From: Theobroma cacao
Taxonomy: Eukaryota > Streptophyta > Magnoliopsida > Malvales > Malvaceae
Length of the DNA stretch: 64,000 nucleotides
Direction: 5' to 3'
Assembly: GCF_000208745.1 (NCBI RefSeq)
Contig: NC_030859.1
Span: forward strand, 8,074,446-8,138,445
Position numbers and translations under genes: made by a program
The notes under the pieces: model-generated
Databases searched by the model: none
What the model was told of the DNA's origin: nothing
Seen by the model: only the letters and a program-made list of their open reading frames with translations
Part shown: one piece after another, positions 12,330-22,668 of the stretch
How positions within the stretch are numbered: position 1 is the stretch's first letter
How the letters are laid out: the number at the start of each line of letters is the position of its first letter

Positions 12330-13230
12330 AATGCAATAAATACCTAGAGGAGGAGGAATTGGTATTTTAAAAATATTTTCTTTGCAAGCTCAATGAAAAA
12401 TTAATTCCTTTCAAAGACAAATTTCCTTCTTGTGTCAAAAAACAAAGCAAGTGATTTTTCTAAAACAAGTTTTCAACAATAAATCACAATGCACAAAAGT
12501 AAATCAAGACATAAAGATTTTTATAGTGATTTGGCTTTCTTTAATGCTTACGTCCTCTCCCTTGGCTCACTAAGAAGTTTTGAATCCACTCAAGGAAATG
12601 TGCTTTTTAACGAGATTAAGCATTAAACCCTTACAATCGCTTTTTAACGAGATCAAGCTACAACCCTTACAACATTTTTTCACGAGATCAAGTAGAATCA
12701 CTATATGCTTTTTAACAGAAGTAAGCTAACCCACAAAGTGGCTTTTATCGGGTTCAACCACAAACTCTTACTAACTTTTCAATGTTAAGTTATAACCTTT
12801 AAAAATGTGTGTACAAAGGAGTAATAGCAAAAATTTACCTCATAAAGGCCGATAGCTAAAAGTTTATGCTTTGGTGTACAAGAGAAGAAATATCTCACAA
12901 ATATCAACTCAAGGATTTGCAAGCGAATGACCTTTTCAAGGCTTGATGGAAGACTAAAGTGATATCTAGAAAAGAATAAAGATGTAGAAGTTTCTCTCCA
13001 AGGTTTTCAAATGTTTGCTGGTCTTCTTTTTTTTCAAAATGAGTCAAAAATAGCCTTTTATACTTGTAAGGAAATTTAAAGCTGTTCAACACAAGTTTGA
13101 AATAAATCTAGCCATTAGTAGTGATTGCTAAGTCTATAAGATTGACTGCCTAGTCTTAAAATAAAATTCCAATTTTGTAACCCTCACTCTTAAGCATGTA
13201 TATTGTTTTAGGAACTTTAGATTGGGCTAA
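12330..13230 (-). mobile_element. Probable LTR fragment, copia/SIRE-like
   Basis: The stretch has the look of an LTR: a conserved-seeming phrase 'gcttacgtcctctcccttggctc', then short direct repeats of 'gctttttaacgagatcaag...aaccct tacaa' (at about 12610, 12650, 12680 and 12715). A 62-codon minus ORF at 12904-13092 has no domain and is probably not a gene. The assignment to SIRE-type copia LTRs comes from memory of similar repeats and is tentative; termini were not found. Confidence 0.4.
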
Positions 13231-13254
13231 ATGTTGAAAAAGGTAGAAAGGTGG

Positions 13255-13885
13255 AGTTGCTTAAAAAAATTCAAAAATTATTAGAATTCACCCCACTACC
13301 TACAATAAAAAGATATAAGTTTGGACATGTGAAATTGTGATAAAAAAAAAAGAGGAAATGAAGAAGTGTTGAAAAAACAATTGATGAAAAAGGTGTACTT
13401 AGTAAAGGAAAATAAGCTTTAGAGGTCCTAGAATAATTAGATGCTTAGGGTGATTTTGAGCCACATTATATCTTTTATCCTACTTAGACCATAGCTTTAC
13501 ATTACAAGCTTAATAAAGACATATTGATCTTTGAATAAGTGCTAGTTTACATTAGTGGAAAGAGATGAAAAGCAAACTTATGGAATTCCATCACTTAGCT
13601 AAAATTTATATTGGCATAATCTCATCTGGATTGTATGATATCCTTTGTAAAAAGATCATTCACACACATATATATTGTGTAATCCATTTGAGAATGAACT
13701 TACACTTGAATTGAGAATGAATTTAATGATAATCTATATTTCACTTTGAATTGAAATTGTGGGATAATTTTTGATGGAAAATGGGGAATTCATGCTTTGG
13801 TGAATTGCATCTCTATCTAGTTGTTTTGTTTTAGTTCTTCCTTTTGCTTTAGGACATGCAAAGTTTCAAGTTTGGGGGTATTTAA
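13255..13885 (+). mobile_element. A' element: 3' interior and polypurine tract
   Basis: This stretch is collinear with the reverse complement of 34262-35160 in element A (for example 'gctagtttacattagtggaaagagatgaaaagcaaacttatgg'). It ends in the polypurine tract 'caagtttgggggta' at about 13868-13880, right before the LTR. It is the noncoding 3' part of an Athila-like Ty3/gypsy element. Its coding region and 5' LTR are absent. Confidence 0.75.
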
Positions 13886-15367
13886 TGTGTGCATCAAATA
13901 CATATATTTCATGGGAGATGAAATACCTAGTTAGGCTAAGGTGACTAGATTTTGGATCAAATTTAGGTGTTTTTAGTTATTTTATTAGTTTAGTTTAATT
14001 TATGTTTAAATGTTTATTTTAGGTTAATAATGTTAGTTTTATGTTATTTATGTTTATTTTTAAGTTTTCGTAGGAGTAGGATCGAAAATAACTTTAATTG
14101 GTGAAGAAATGTGCATAATGGACTGGTGTTTTGTTTGCATATGTTTTGGTTTTTTGATCATATCTCCCACTACAGATGTCCAAATGACGTGATTTTTTTA
14201 CCATCAAAAATCTAGGAGAAGGGCTACAACTTTGATGTCTAACACTTTGCCCAATTTTAATTAGTAGATGGTCGAAATCTTTGTCAAAGGGGAAATACTG
14301 CACTAAGAGAATAAAAGTCAAGACAGAGCCCTTGAAAGCCACAACTCTAAAGAATGAGAGTCGCGACGCTCAAGGTATTTTCTAAAAATGAAAAACTTAT
14401 GGGATTTTGGAAGTTAGGGCTTTTGGAGGCTATTTAAGGAGCCTTTTTAGAGGTTTAAGGGAGGAGGCAACAAGCAATTTTTCTAGAGAAAAAGGGTGAA
14501 AAACAAAGCAAGAAAGCAAGAGAATTTGAGGAGAATCAATATCACAAAGCTTCAACTATTAGTTTTCTTTCTCTACTCTTGCGTTTTTCTTATTTTCTTG
14601 ACTTGGATTAATGGCTAATTTTCTTTGGATGAGGTTTTAGTAGATATTATGAGCTAAACTATTTTTCTAGGATTATGGTGGATTTCAATATGTAGTTTGA
14701 ATATTTGTTTCTCTTTTATTTACTATGAATGGGTATAGTTTTGCTTATTTAAATTTGCTCTTAATGCTTTTGATTGTCTGGCCAACAATTAATTGATTTG
14801 TAAATCTAATGGAGACTCGACAAAGAAATTTTAGATTGGACTAAGATGAATAGTGTATGTTCACGTCACTTACGTGATCTAATTCGTGATTAGGGTAGAC
14901 ATATGTCAATTGCCATACATAGCCAAATTAGAACAATAGCTTAATGAACCTTTTTTAATTGATTACTATAGATATATAATGACCCAATTAAGTTAGGTAT
15001 TTGTGCAAGCATCTCAACAGAGACTTGTATGTAACTTTGAATTCTAGGTTAGTAAAACCACCCATGAATGTAAATAATAAGAGAAACTAGTGTCAGATGA
15101 GGTGTTGAATGAATCCATAATCTTAGGTTTTAATCTATTGCCTTTTTCTAGTGAATTTTTTGTTTTTTTTTCTAATTAGTTTAGTTTTTAATCTAATTTA
15201 GTTTTAATTAATTTTCTACAAAATCAAGTTGCTTGAATAAGATTGATTTGTCATAATTTTAATACTTAGTGAAGATTAAAGAGCTAATCTTTATGAGATA
15301 TGATTCTGGATTTACTATTTATATTATTTGTTCAATATGCATACTTGCTTCTGCAAAATTGACAACA
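13886..15367 (+). mobile_element. A' 3' LTR (Athila-like)
   Basis: The LTR starts TGTGTGC right after the polypurine tract and ends 'tgcaaaattgacaaca', matching the 3' end of the A LTRs. A TATA-like 'ctatttaagg' lies at about 14427, preceded at 14334-14372 by the palindromic word GAGAGTCGCGACGCTC and a decayed partner 22 bp before it. A module shared with other LTR families sits antisense at about 14150-14310. It is about 1.48 kb against 1.77 kb for the A LTR. Confidence 0.8.
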
Positions 15368-16120
15368 AAAAGCAAAGGTGATATTTTCCATTCTTTAAAT
15401 CTTAAATCTTGGATTTTTAGTTTTGAAAACATTATTTGTTGTTCCAAATTTACTGATTCTTGCTCACTGAAGGATTCAGATGGGATTTCTCTTTGTTTAC
15501 AACTCTCTTAAGGTAAAGATGATGAGTTTATGGATTTAAATACATGGGTGTTTGAAAAGCAGTAAATTTAATATAAAAAATTAGTTTTTGGTGCACTCGA
15601 ATAGTTTTGAAATAGCCTAAAATGATGATTATGCGATTCATAGACTAAGTATTGATTGTTGGATGTTTAGGAACGGTTGAAAATCTAAAAAGTTTGCTAG
15701 ATTAGAGGTTTGTGTATTTGTAGAAGTCGACTTTCGAAGGTGAGTGGGTGCACCTTTTAAAGTACTTTATATGGTAAAGTTGAGCATGACCTATCAATAG
15801 AATTACCTTGCATAATGTGGATGCTACTTGGTTTCGATAAATCGTATTGTCTGAGAAATGAGTTTCCAAGGATGCTTTTAATCTACTATGTAGTAAATAT
15901 ACCTATTGTGTATTAGTTTTCAACAAAGAGGACATTCCCTTTCAAATGATTCTATTCAAACACTTCTTTATTGAATGTATGTTGCATGATTGGTGCATGG
16001 TTAGGCAAATAGCCTAGGCGAATGAATAAGTAACCACCCATTTACGTGTGAATGTGAATAATAGACAAACCACCGCGGCCTATGTGTTAGTATGGGTGAA
16101 ATGGGATGCCTCAATGAGGA

Positions 16121-16300
16121 GGTGAATATGGATGGCAAAATGCCCACAAGCATAAATTATGAGAGTGGATGAGTAAGTCTCCACAACTTGATTGTTATAT
16201 GTGGATAGTAAAATGCCCACAAATATACATTATGAGAGTGGATGAGTAAGTCTCCACCACTTGATTGATATATGTGAATATAAAAATGCCCACTGATGAA
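16121..16300 (+). repeat. Tandem repeat in E LTR, about 75-80 bp units
   Basis: Two full units and one partial, each containing 'aaaatgcccacaa' and 'tatgagagtggatgagtaagtctccac'. They lie in the transcribed half of the LTR and have no clear equivalent in the E2 copy. Confidence 0.85.
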
Positions 16301-16439
16301 ATTATGTTATAGATGGAAAACATAGAATGTGAATGCCAATAATTTGTAAAAAAAAAAAAAGAATGTGAATGCTAATAATTTTATAATTGTTAAATGTTTT
16401 GAAATGATGATATCTCAAGCATGTATGAAATTGCCTTGA

Positions 16440-16620
16440 GTGCATAAAGGCCAAATGTGGGGCGTCATACCACATGTGTAAGAGGGCTAGATGTGGGGCG
16501 TTATACCATACTGGATAAAGGCCAAATGTGGGGCATTATACCAAACAATTACCCAGGCCAGATGTGAGACTTCATAACACACGTGATAAAAAGCCAAATG
16601 TGGGGCATCATACCACGCAC
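16440..16620 (+). repeat. Tandem repeat in E LTR, about 43-bp units, four copies
   Basis: The core 'ggccaaatgtggggcRtcataccac' recurs four times with substitutions. It lies just downstream of the first tandem array in the same LTR. Confidence 0.9.
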
Positions 16621-17751
16621 TTTATAATTTTGATATTGAGGTGAACATGCCGACTCCTTGGCTATGATATTCATGCTTATATTGAGTTGTTTAAGATGTT
16701 CATTTAATATTGATGATGTATTGAGATGTCGAATAGTTGCTTGTGCATTAAAGGGTTGATATAGAACTATTGAGTGGAAAATTCATATAATGCTTCCTAA
16801 ATCCTTGAGTGGGAGGTAATACCCAAGGTATGGGTTATACAAGGATTGATTCCACTATCAATGGTAAAAGTATTGGTATCATTGATATGAACCCTCTCAT
16901 TTTTCTCTTTGTAAATGTTTTATAAGTAGAGGTATAAATGCTTATTAATTCTTTTATGCATAATGAATTTCAAATGCATTTATGGAAAAATGTTGAAATG
17001 AGATTATTGACATTTAAAAGGATTTTTATGGATATTTGTGAATATCGTGTTGTTTCTACAAAGTATAATTTATTGCAAAAACTCTTCCTCTTGGCTTGTC
17101 CCATTCCTTGTATACACTCACAGAGTCTTTGTGACTCACTCGCTATTTTCCCCTATTTTTGTTTTATAGATCAGTAACTCGCTTGGCTACATGTCTTATG
17201 GAGGAGTAGCTTATCTCATACTTGGTAGGTGTGATAGTGCCTTCTTTCTAGCCCTCTAATGTCACTACACTCCGTAGTGTGATGAGTCAAGTCTTTTGAA
17301 TGATGATATTTGAATGATAGTTGGTTATGTAATAAATATACTTATGTTTGCTTTTCATTTTGAATATTATGTTAAGCCCCAAAAATGGGTGCATATGAGA
17401 ATGTTGAGATGAAAGAACCATAGCGATAAGGGCATATGATGTGTATCGGACCATAAATGATAAACTTGAATGAAATTACGAACACACATTATATTGAGAA
17501 GTTCCATAATGATGTGAGATTGTTGATTTACTAGTATATTCTATGTATGAATGAATGCAATTTCGCACATTACGATGAAAAGTTCTTTAATGATTTTCAA
17601 ATGTTTATTTATCAGTGAATGGAAATGTCAATGAATGTAATAGATGACAATCCCATGCATTGTTGGTTAAGGATTGCTTGGGCCTAGTGGGCTATACGCA
17701 CATAGGTCCATGCGCCGGTCATGTCCCACCATAAAACTAAATGTGACAAAA

Positions 17752-17772
17752 TTAGTATCAGAGCTCTAGGTT
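17752..17772 (+). other. Element E primer-binding site (initiator tRNA-Met type)
   Basis: 'ttagtatcagagctctaggtt' follows the LTR end by three bases. It matches the TGGTATCAGAGC sequence complementary to the 3' end of initiator tRNA-Met, with the GG decayed to TA. Confidence 0.8.
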
Positions 17773-18000
17773 GTAGAGTCTTAGAATCATCTTGTTTGTT
17801 TGTTAAACAAAACATTGGGATTGTGTATAAGAATCTTGTTTTTGTTTTATGTACTCGGGTACAAATCGAAAATGAGAGACTTGCATATGATTCCTTGTGT
17901 GTCTACATAGCTAAGTTATGTTTTAGTGTCATGTCTAGAATTGCTAAAAGTTGATAAAATTCAATTTTATAGAATGTGATTGATCTTGTCTAGGTGTGAA

Positions 18001-18699
18001 ATGTTGCCTAGGATTTGAGCCAGTACTAGAGGTGTAGTGGAGGCAAATGCTCCCACAGAGATTATGGGTAGACCATGTATGCCTATTGCTAGAGGCCGTG
18101 GTATATGTGATAGGGTGGAGATGCCCATTAGTGCCCATGTGGAGGGTCAGCCTCTTATGGCAGATGTTGAGTCTTTGGTTAAAGGGGTAACTCTAGAGAG
18201 TATTATGGCTGAAATGCATAGCCTTAATCATACTATGGAGGTTATTGCTTAAGAGGTTGTAGAGCAAAAACATTAGGGTGATAGGCACACTACTACACAA
18301 GCCTTTCTTGGCTTTAAGAGTCGGGGCACTCAGTCACGACATGAGATCGTATAAAAGTAAAGAGCACTTCCCATATCTCAGTTTCATGGGATGAATCCTC
18401 TGTCTTTTATAGGGACAGATGAATATGAGGATCCCCAACATTTCTTAAATATCATGCGGGATATTTGTAAGACATTAGGGTGTTCTGAGAACGAAGTGGT
18501 GACACTTACTAATTTTAGATTAGAGGGTGTAGCACGAGCAAGGTGCAACAATTACCTCTTTGAAAATCATTTGGTATCCATTTCTTCGGCATGGCAAGAA
18601 TTTAGTATGGCTTTCTTGGCTTGTTGTTTACCCTTAGAGGTGCAGAGGGTCAAGAGGCGTGAGTTTAAGACTTCGGTGCAAACTTCTGACATGATGGCA
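18001..18699 (+). pseudogene. Element E gag, interrupted by element D
   Basis: Gag-like reading with stops at 18252 and near 18275 and 18350. The best part, 18391-18699, carries the Ty3/gypsy retrotransposon gag pattern: a PLSFIGT start, a DPQHFLNIM segment, a variable block with CSENEVVTLTNFRLEG, and WQEFSMAFLACCLP. It begins about 250 bp after the PBS, the normal spacing. The frame is cut at 18699, where LTR D (TGTAATACCCC) begins, so the last codons of the open frame belong to D, not to gag. Gag would form the particle that packages element RNA; this copy is dead. Confidence 0.8.
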
Positions 18700-21100
18700 T
18701 GTAATACCCCTAACTTTGATAATGATGTATAAAGAGTATTTTTGACCAAATTAAAATGTTAATAAAGCATGTATGGAGTTTAAGTATAGGCATATAGTGT
18801 AAAAGAGCATGATTATGTGGTTTTATGGATTTTGAATGATGTAATGATATGTTTAAGGTATATGTTGATGAAATAGGCCTTAATTGTTGAGTTTTGATGC
18901 TTTATCTAAGTAAATATAAGGCAAGAAGCTTGGACATAGAGTTGAGAGCCTAGAAAAAGTTGAAATTTTAGGTTCTGGACATAATATGTCGCTAGATGTT
19001 TTACATTTATTGATAAATTCTAGTTAAGAGGCAATTTGAAACAAACTGAAGTTTTATTGATATATTCATGCAACAATTAATAGATGTCCATCCGTGAGAT
19101 AAAAAGAAGCATCTGAAACACAATTTATTGAAAAATCCGTAAAAACTATTGATAGATAGCCACCCGTAAGTAATTCAAGGCAACTAGGATACAATCCATT
19201 GATAGATCTGCAAAAATTATAGATAGATAGCAACACGTGAAGAAAGTGAAAGTGTCTAGCGTGCTATCTATCGATAGACTCAATAAGTCTATCAATAGAT
19301 GAAAAATAAAATGTTGAGAAATAAGACAAATCTATTGATAGATGCATTCATCTATCGAGGGATGCATGCAAAATGTCAAAAATAAAAGGCATTCTTGGCC
19401 ATTCTGCCCATTTGAAATGAAAAAGGAAAACACTTCTAAATTCTTCCCCTTCAAAACCCATTTTCTCCTTGGAATTTTGGAGCTTAAAGAAGGTGTTTTG
19501 AGGCTTTGGAAACCATATTGAAGGTAAGATTGAACCTTTTACTGATTAGTTCTGATTTAATTAGTTTAAAAATAAAAATTTGTTATGATTTCAGCTCAAA
19601 TGATTTCCCCTTCAGCTACTAGAATTTTTGGAGTCCTTGGAGGATTTAAATCAACTATAAGGTAAGGTTCTAACTGCCTAACCTAAAGTCTTGGATATTT
19701 AGAGAAAAGTATAAATTATGAGTTGGTGGTTAGACTTAGAGTTTAGCTTAACTATCAAATGCTGGAAATGCTTTGAAACTAAGAGTTTAGCTCTTATATT
19801 CTTGATATGGGAAAACTAAGCTACTAGAATTGTAATTAAGCTAAAATTTAACTAGCTCTGGAACCTACAAGTGATTAGTGATTTGTATTGGGCAATTTCA
19901 CATGAGTGGGGTTATTGTTGAACATTAGGAAACGCATGTAATGCGTAACACAAGTATACTTGCTGCCATGGGACGTAGGTGAGTCATAGTTGATAAGCTA
20001 AACCTGTGCATATTGAATGAGCCACCCTGTGGTGTTTGAGCTTGACTATGACTATGTTGTTTGAATTGCCTACTCTTTACACAAGCTTTTTGCTTGGTGT
20101 CTTGGTTTGATTGAGGTAATGCATGAATGGCTACCACTAATTGCAAAGGCTTTGGTTTGTTGCTTTCATATGCTTATACATGATGTTATTGACTATGTAA
20201 ATAACTATTGAACACGCTAAGGGGCGTATGATTTTTGTCTGATGAACATGTTTCATGGATGATATGGTCCAGCTAGAAGGTGTCGCGATCCCCATGGTTT
20301 TGTTTACCATCAATGGCTTCAACACTAAGCAAGTTTCGTTTACATGGGAGGCCTCTTCTGTTGTTACTATCTTGATGATAGCTCATGATAATGTGAAAGC
20401 TATGGGTAATTATGTGCGACACAGGTATACTCCGATGAGTCTTGATAAATGTGTTAAGTATGTGATACAATGCTAAATTATGTCTAGCAGAAGGTAAGCC
20501 ATTAAATGAGCAAATGTGTGCTTCGATAAGTTTGAAAAACTATTTCGTATATGCTTTTATGACTTGCATATCTTGATATGACTGTTTATACATATTGTTT
20601 ATTGCTCACTCACTGAGTTAATGAGAACTCACCTCAACATCTTGTTCTCATGTGTAGATAAGTAACTTTAGAGATTCCCGTGTAAGAAGTGAATGGTTAA
20701 CGTTAGTTAGATTAATGACACTTTTGGCATCTGGTAGGAACTTGATCTATGAGTGCATTCTGTTGGTCATGACATATGTGTGGATTTTTTATGCTGATGG
20801 CATTGTGTTGGCTTTTGCTTGTAGTGACTATGAGCTATTATGTATGGGTTTGGACCTAAAACAATAGCCAATGTATGGCTTCTGTTTATAGTATAGGTTG
20901 TACTCTTTATTGAATGAGATGTTATGGGCAATTTGTTTTGGATGTATTGAAATTTGTGTTATTAATGTGCCATCTAGGCTTTATGGATTAATGTTAACAT
21001 TTGTTTGTCTGCCCGTTTTAAGGGAGGCCTGCTCGGGTCTTGTGAGTTCTTCTTGTCGGGCTCATGTGCTAGTCATGGCCTCCGAATTTGGGTCATGGCC
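18700..21100 (+). mobile_element. Element D 5' LTR
   Basis: Starts TGTAATACCCCTAAC inside E gag and ends about 21100 in a decayed 'gggtcatggcc' (family end GGGTTGTGACA), just before a tRNA-Met type primer-binding site. Length is 2.40 kb. D and C (29163) are related: both share the TGTAAYACCCCTAA start and a leader with 'ggagtgtcgagatta'. Paired palindromes at 19124-19362 sit just upstream of a likely TATA stretch ('aaaaataaaagg', 19379). Target duplication on the left would be tggca (18695-18699); the right end of D was not found. Confidence 0.85.
19124..19362 (+). promoter_or_regulatory. Paired TCTATCGATAGA palindromes in the D LTR
   Basis: 12-bp words matching TCTATCGATAGA or decayed forms start at 19124/19145, 19195/19216, 19267/19288 and 19331/19351, that is four pairs with 20-21 bp between partners. 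The best copies are 19267-19278 (exact) and 19288-19299. They lie upstream of a TATA-like stretch. A role as binding sites for a host factor is inference. Confidence 0.75.
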
Positions 21101-21103
21101 CCT

Positions 21104-21124
21104 TTGGTATCGAAGTCCTAGGTT
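21104..21124 (+). other. Element D primer-binding site
   Basis: 'ttggtatcgaagtcctaggtt' follows the LTR end and fits the initiator tRNA-Met site with small changes (tcgaag for tcagag). Confidence 0.75.
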
Positions 21125-21325
21125 AATAGAGTCTTAAGCTATTCTGTGCCTGTCAATGGAGTGTCGAGATTAACGTAGAGTTTTGTTTATAGTTGATGAC
21201 TATAGTATAGGTCATGAGCGGGAGGCTACACGAAACTCCCAAGTTTTTACCAAAAAAGTTTTTCAATTTGGAAATTTGAATTTTGAATTGGTGTTTGCTC
21301 CATCTAGGTACTAGATGTCACTAGA

Positions 21326-21690
21326 ATGCGAGCCACCACAAGGAATTTTAAAGGGCTAGATGCCCAGGATGAGCCTACGGTAAGACCACGAGCTTCAATT
21401 TCTTGGAGTCGTGGTAGGGCTAAAGCTAGAGGTAGAGCTACTAGGCATGCGGATGATCAAGGTTTTGACGAGAGGCATATTGGTACTAGTTTTGGGGGAA
21501 TAAAGGGTAATCACCTGACAATACTTGGCGTCACTTTAGAGAAGTTGGTAACTAAGCTGCAAAGCTTGACAAATTAGTTTGCCATGTTTCAACAGAGGGG
21601 TGAAAGACGCTTAGAGGAGTATGTGGGTTCTAGTTCCTAAGAATTGGAGTACGTGCCTCAAGCAAAGATGGAAAAAAGGGCGAATAGAGT
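21326..21690 (+). pseudogene. Element D gag, 5' part
   Basis: A basic N-terminal gag segment of 83 codons (MRATTRNFKG..., Arg- and Gly-rich, SRGRAKARGRA), then stop-broken continuation with 'FQQRGERRLEEYV' and 'QAKMEKRANRV' to about 21690. Its start aligns with the gag start of element C at 51240 ('gagccacc...ttttaggg'). Everything downstream (pol and 3' LTR of D) is missing. Confidence 0.65.
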
Positions 21691-22256
21691 GACTTTGGTT
21701 GATGTGCACAGTTTATATGAATAGTCATGAATTCACAACGAAAGTGACCAAGTTATGTGTGACACGATAGTCTAATGTATATAGAATGATGTGAATAGTG
21801 GTACCCTTGTACTATCATCAAACTTAGAATTATATAAGTATGCATGAAGCATAAGTAATGGTTGATGCTAGGAATAGTTGAGGACATACTCAAATCATGA
21901 AAATTTGACACCTCGGTCATGATGAGTTTAATAAGTGATTAAGGAGTGCATATGTAACTATATTAAGGTTGGTTATGAAATGAAAGACCATATAGAAACT
22001 CTTCTTGATAATACTAAGTTGTAATGATAGATCTTAAAGAATGATGTCTCTTTGAGATTGGGTGAACTAAGATAGCAAAGCCCATTCTAAATTATGCTCT
22101 TAGTGTTGTTGTGCATGGAATAGAGGAATGTCTTGGGAAGACAATTTGGGGAGCCTTGATTGAAGAATACAATTTTAGAAAAAATAACATGACGTGCTTC
22201 ATTAAGTGATGAGTAATTTGATAAATTTGAAGACAAATTTTTCTAAAGGGGAAAAA
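21691..22256 (+). mobile_element. Element E 3' interior and polypurine tract
   Basis: Stop-rich sequence without recognisable domains. It ends in 'tctaaaggggaaaaa' at 22242-22256, a polypurine tract immediately before the E 3' LTR start. Pol of E is absent, so E or this region has suffered a large deletion between gag and here. Confidence 0.6.
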
Positions 22257-22382
22257 TGTGAAACCCTACCTTGATGTAGGAGAATAAATTAAAAAATCCT
22301 TATGTGAGCATGTAGATTTCATATTTTGAACATCAAATTAATTTTAACCCTAAAAAAAATAATTCATTGTTACCTTGGCTGG
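22257..22382 (+). mobile_element. Element E 3' LTR, first part
   Basis: Starts TGTGAAACCCTACC and aligns with the start of the E2 LTR (56313), sharing 'aatccttaKgtgagca', 'catattttgaacatcaaa' and 'aattcattg'. It is split here by a LINE and continues at 29043. Confidence 0.85.
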
Positions 22383-22668
22383 TTTTTTTTTTTATGCTGA
22401 AAATTCTCGCAGGGCATAGCTACCCTGTGATCGTTTTATTAATAATGGGAAAAATTAAGTATAGAGGGAAGGTGGACATAAACTGATCCTCCAAAATTAC
22501 ATGAGTCTGAGGAGAATTAAGAGAAATACCTAAAAAGGAGTGTCTCATTTTACGTGCATATATATATGGGCACAATCATAATATTGAGACACTTTCATAT
22601 TACAAGATTCTAAATAATTATCAAAGTAAAAATAGCAAAAATAAATTAGGAGTACTACTCTTTTACAA

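Larger units (their letters stand above)
15380..17748 (+). mobile_element. Element E 5' LTR, 5'-truncated
   Basis: Homologous to the 3' three quarters of the intact E2 LTR (56313-59549): shared 'cttaaggtaaagatga', 'tttcaacaaagag', 'cactcacagagtctttgtgactcac' and the end 'gggcctagtgggctatacgcacataggtccatgcgccggtcatg'. It ends ATGTGACA at 17748, directly before a primer-binding site. The first ~750 bp of the LTR are missing; the A' fragment abuts the break. Confidence 0.85.

Noticed and set aside
12904..13092. Minus-strand 62-codon ORF as a gene
   Set aside because: Lies within LTR-like sequence with direct repeats; no domain.
16440..16620. CRISPR-like array
   Set aside because: Adjacent diverged units without unique spacers, in a plant LTR.
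17752..17772. tRNA gene signal
   Set aside because: Only the 3' complement of tRNA-Met is present, directly after an LTR; it is a primer-binding site.
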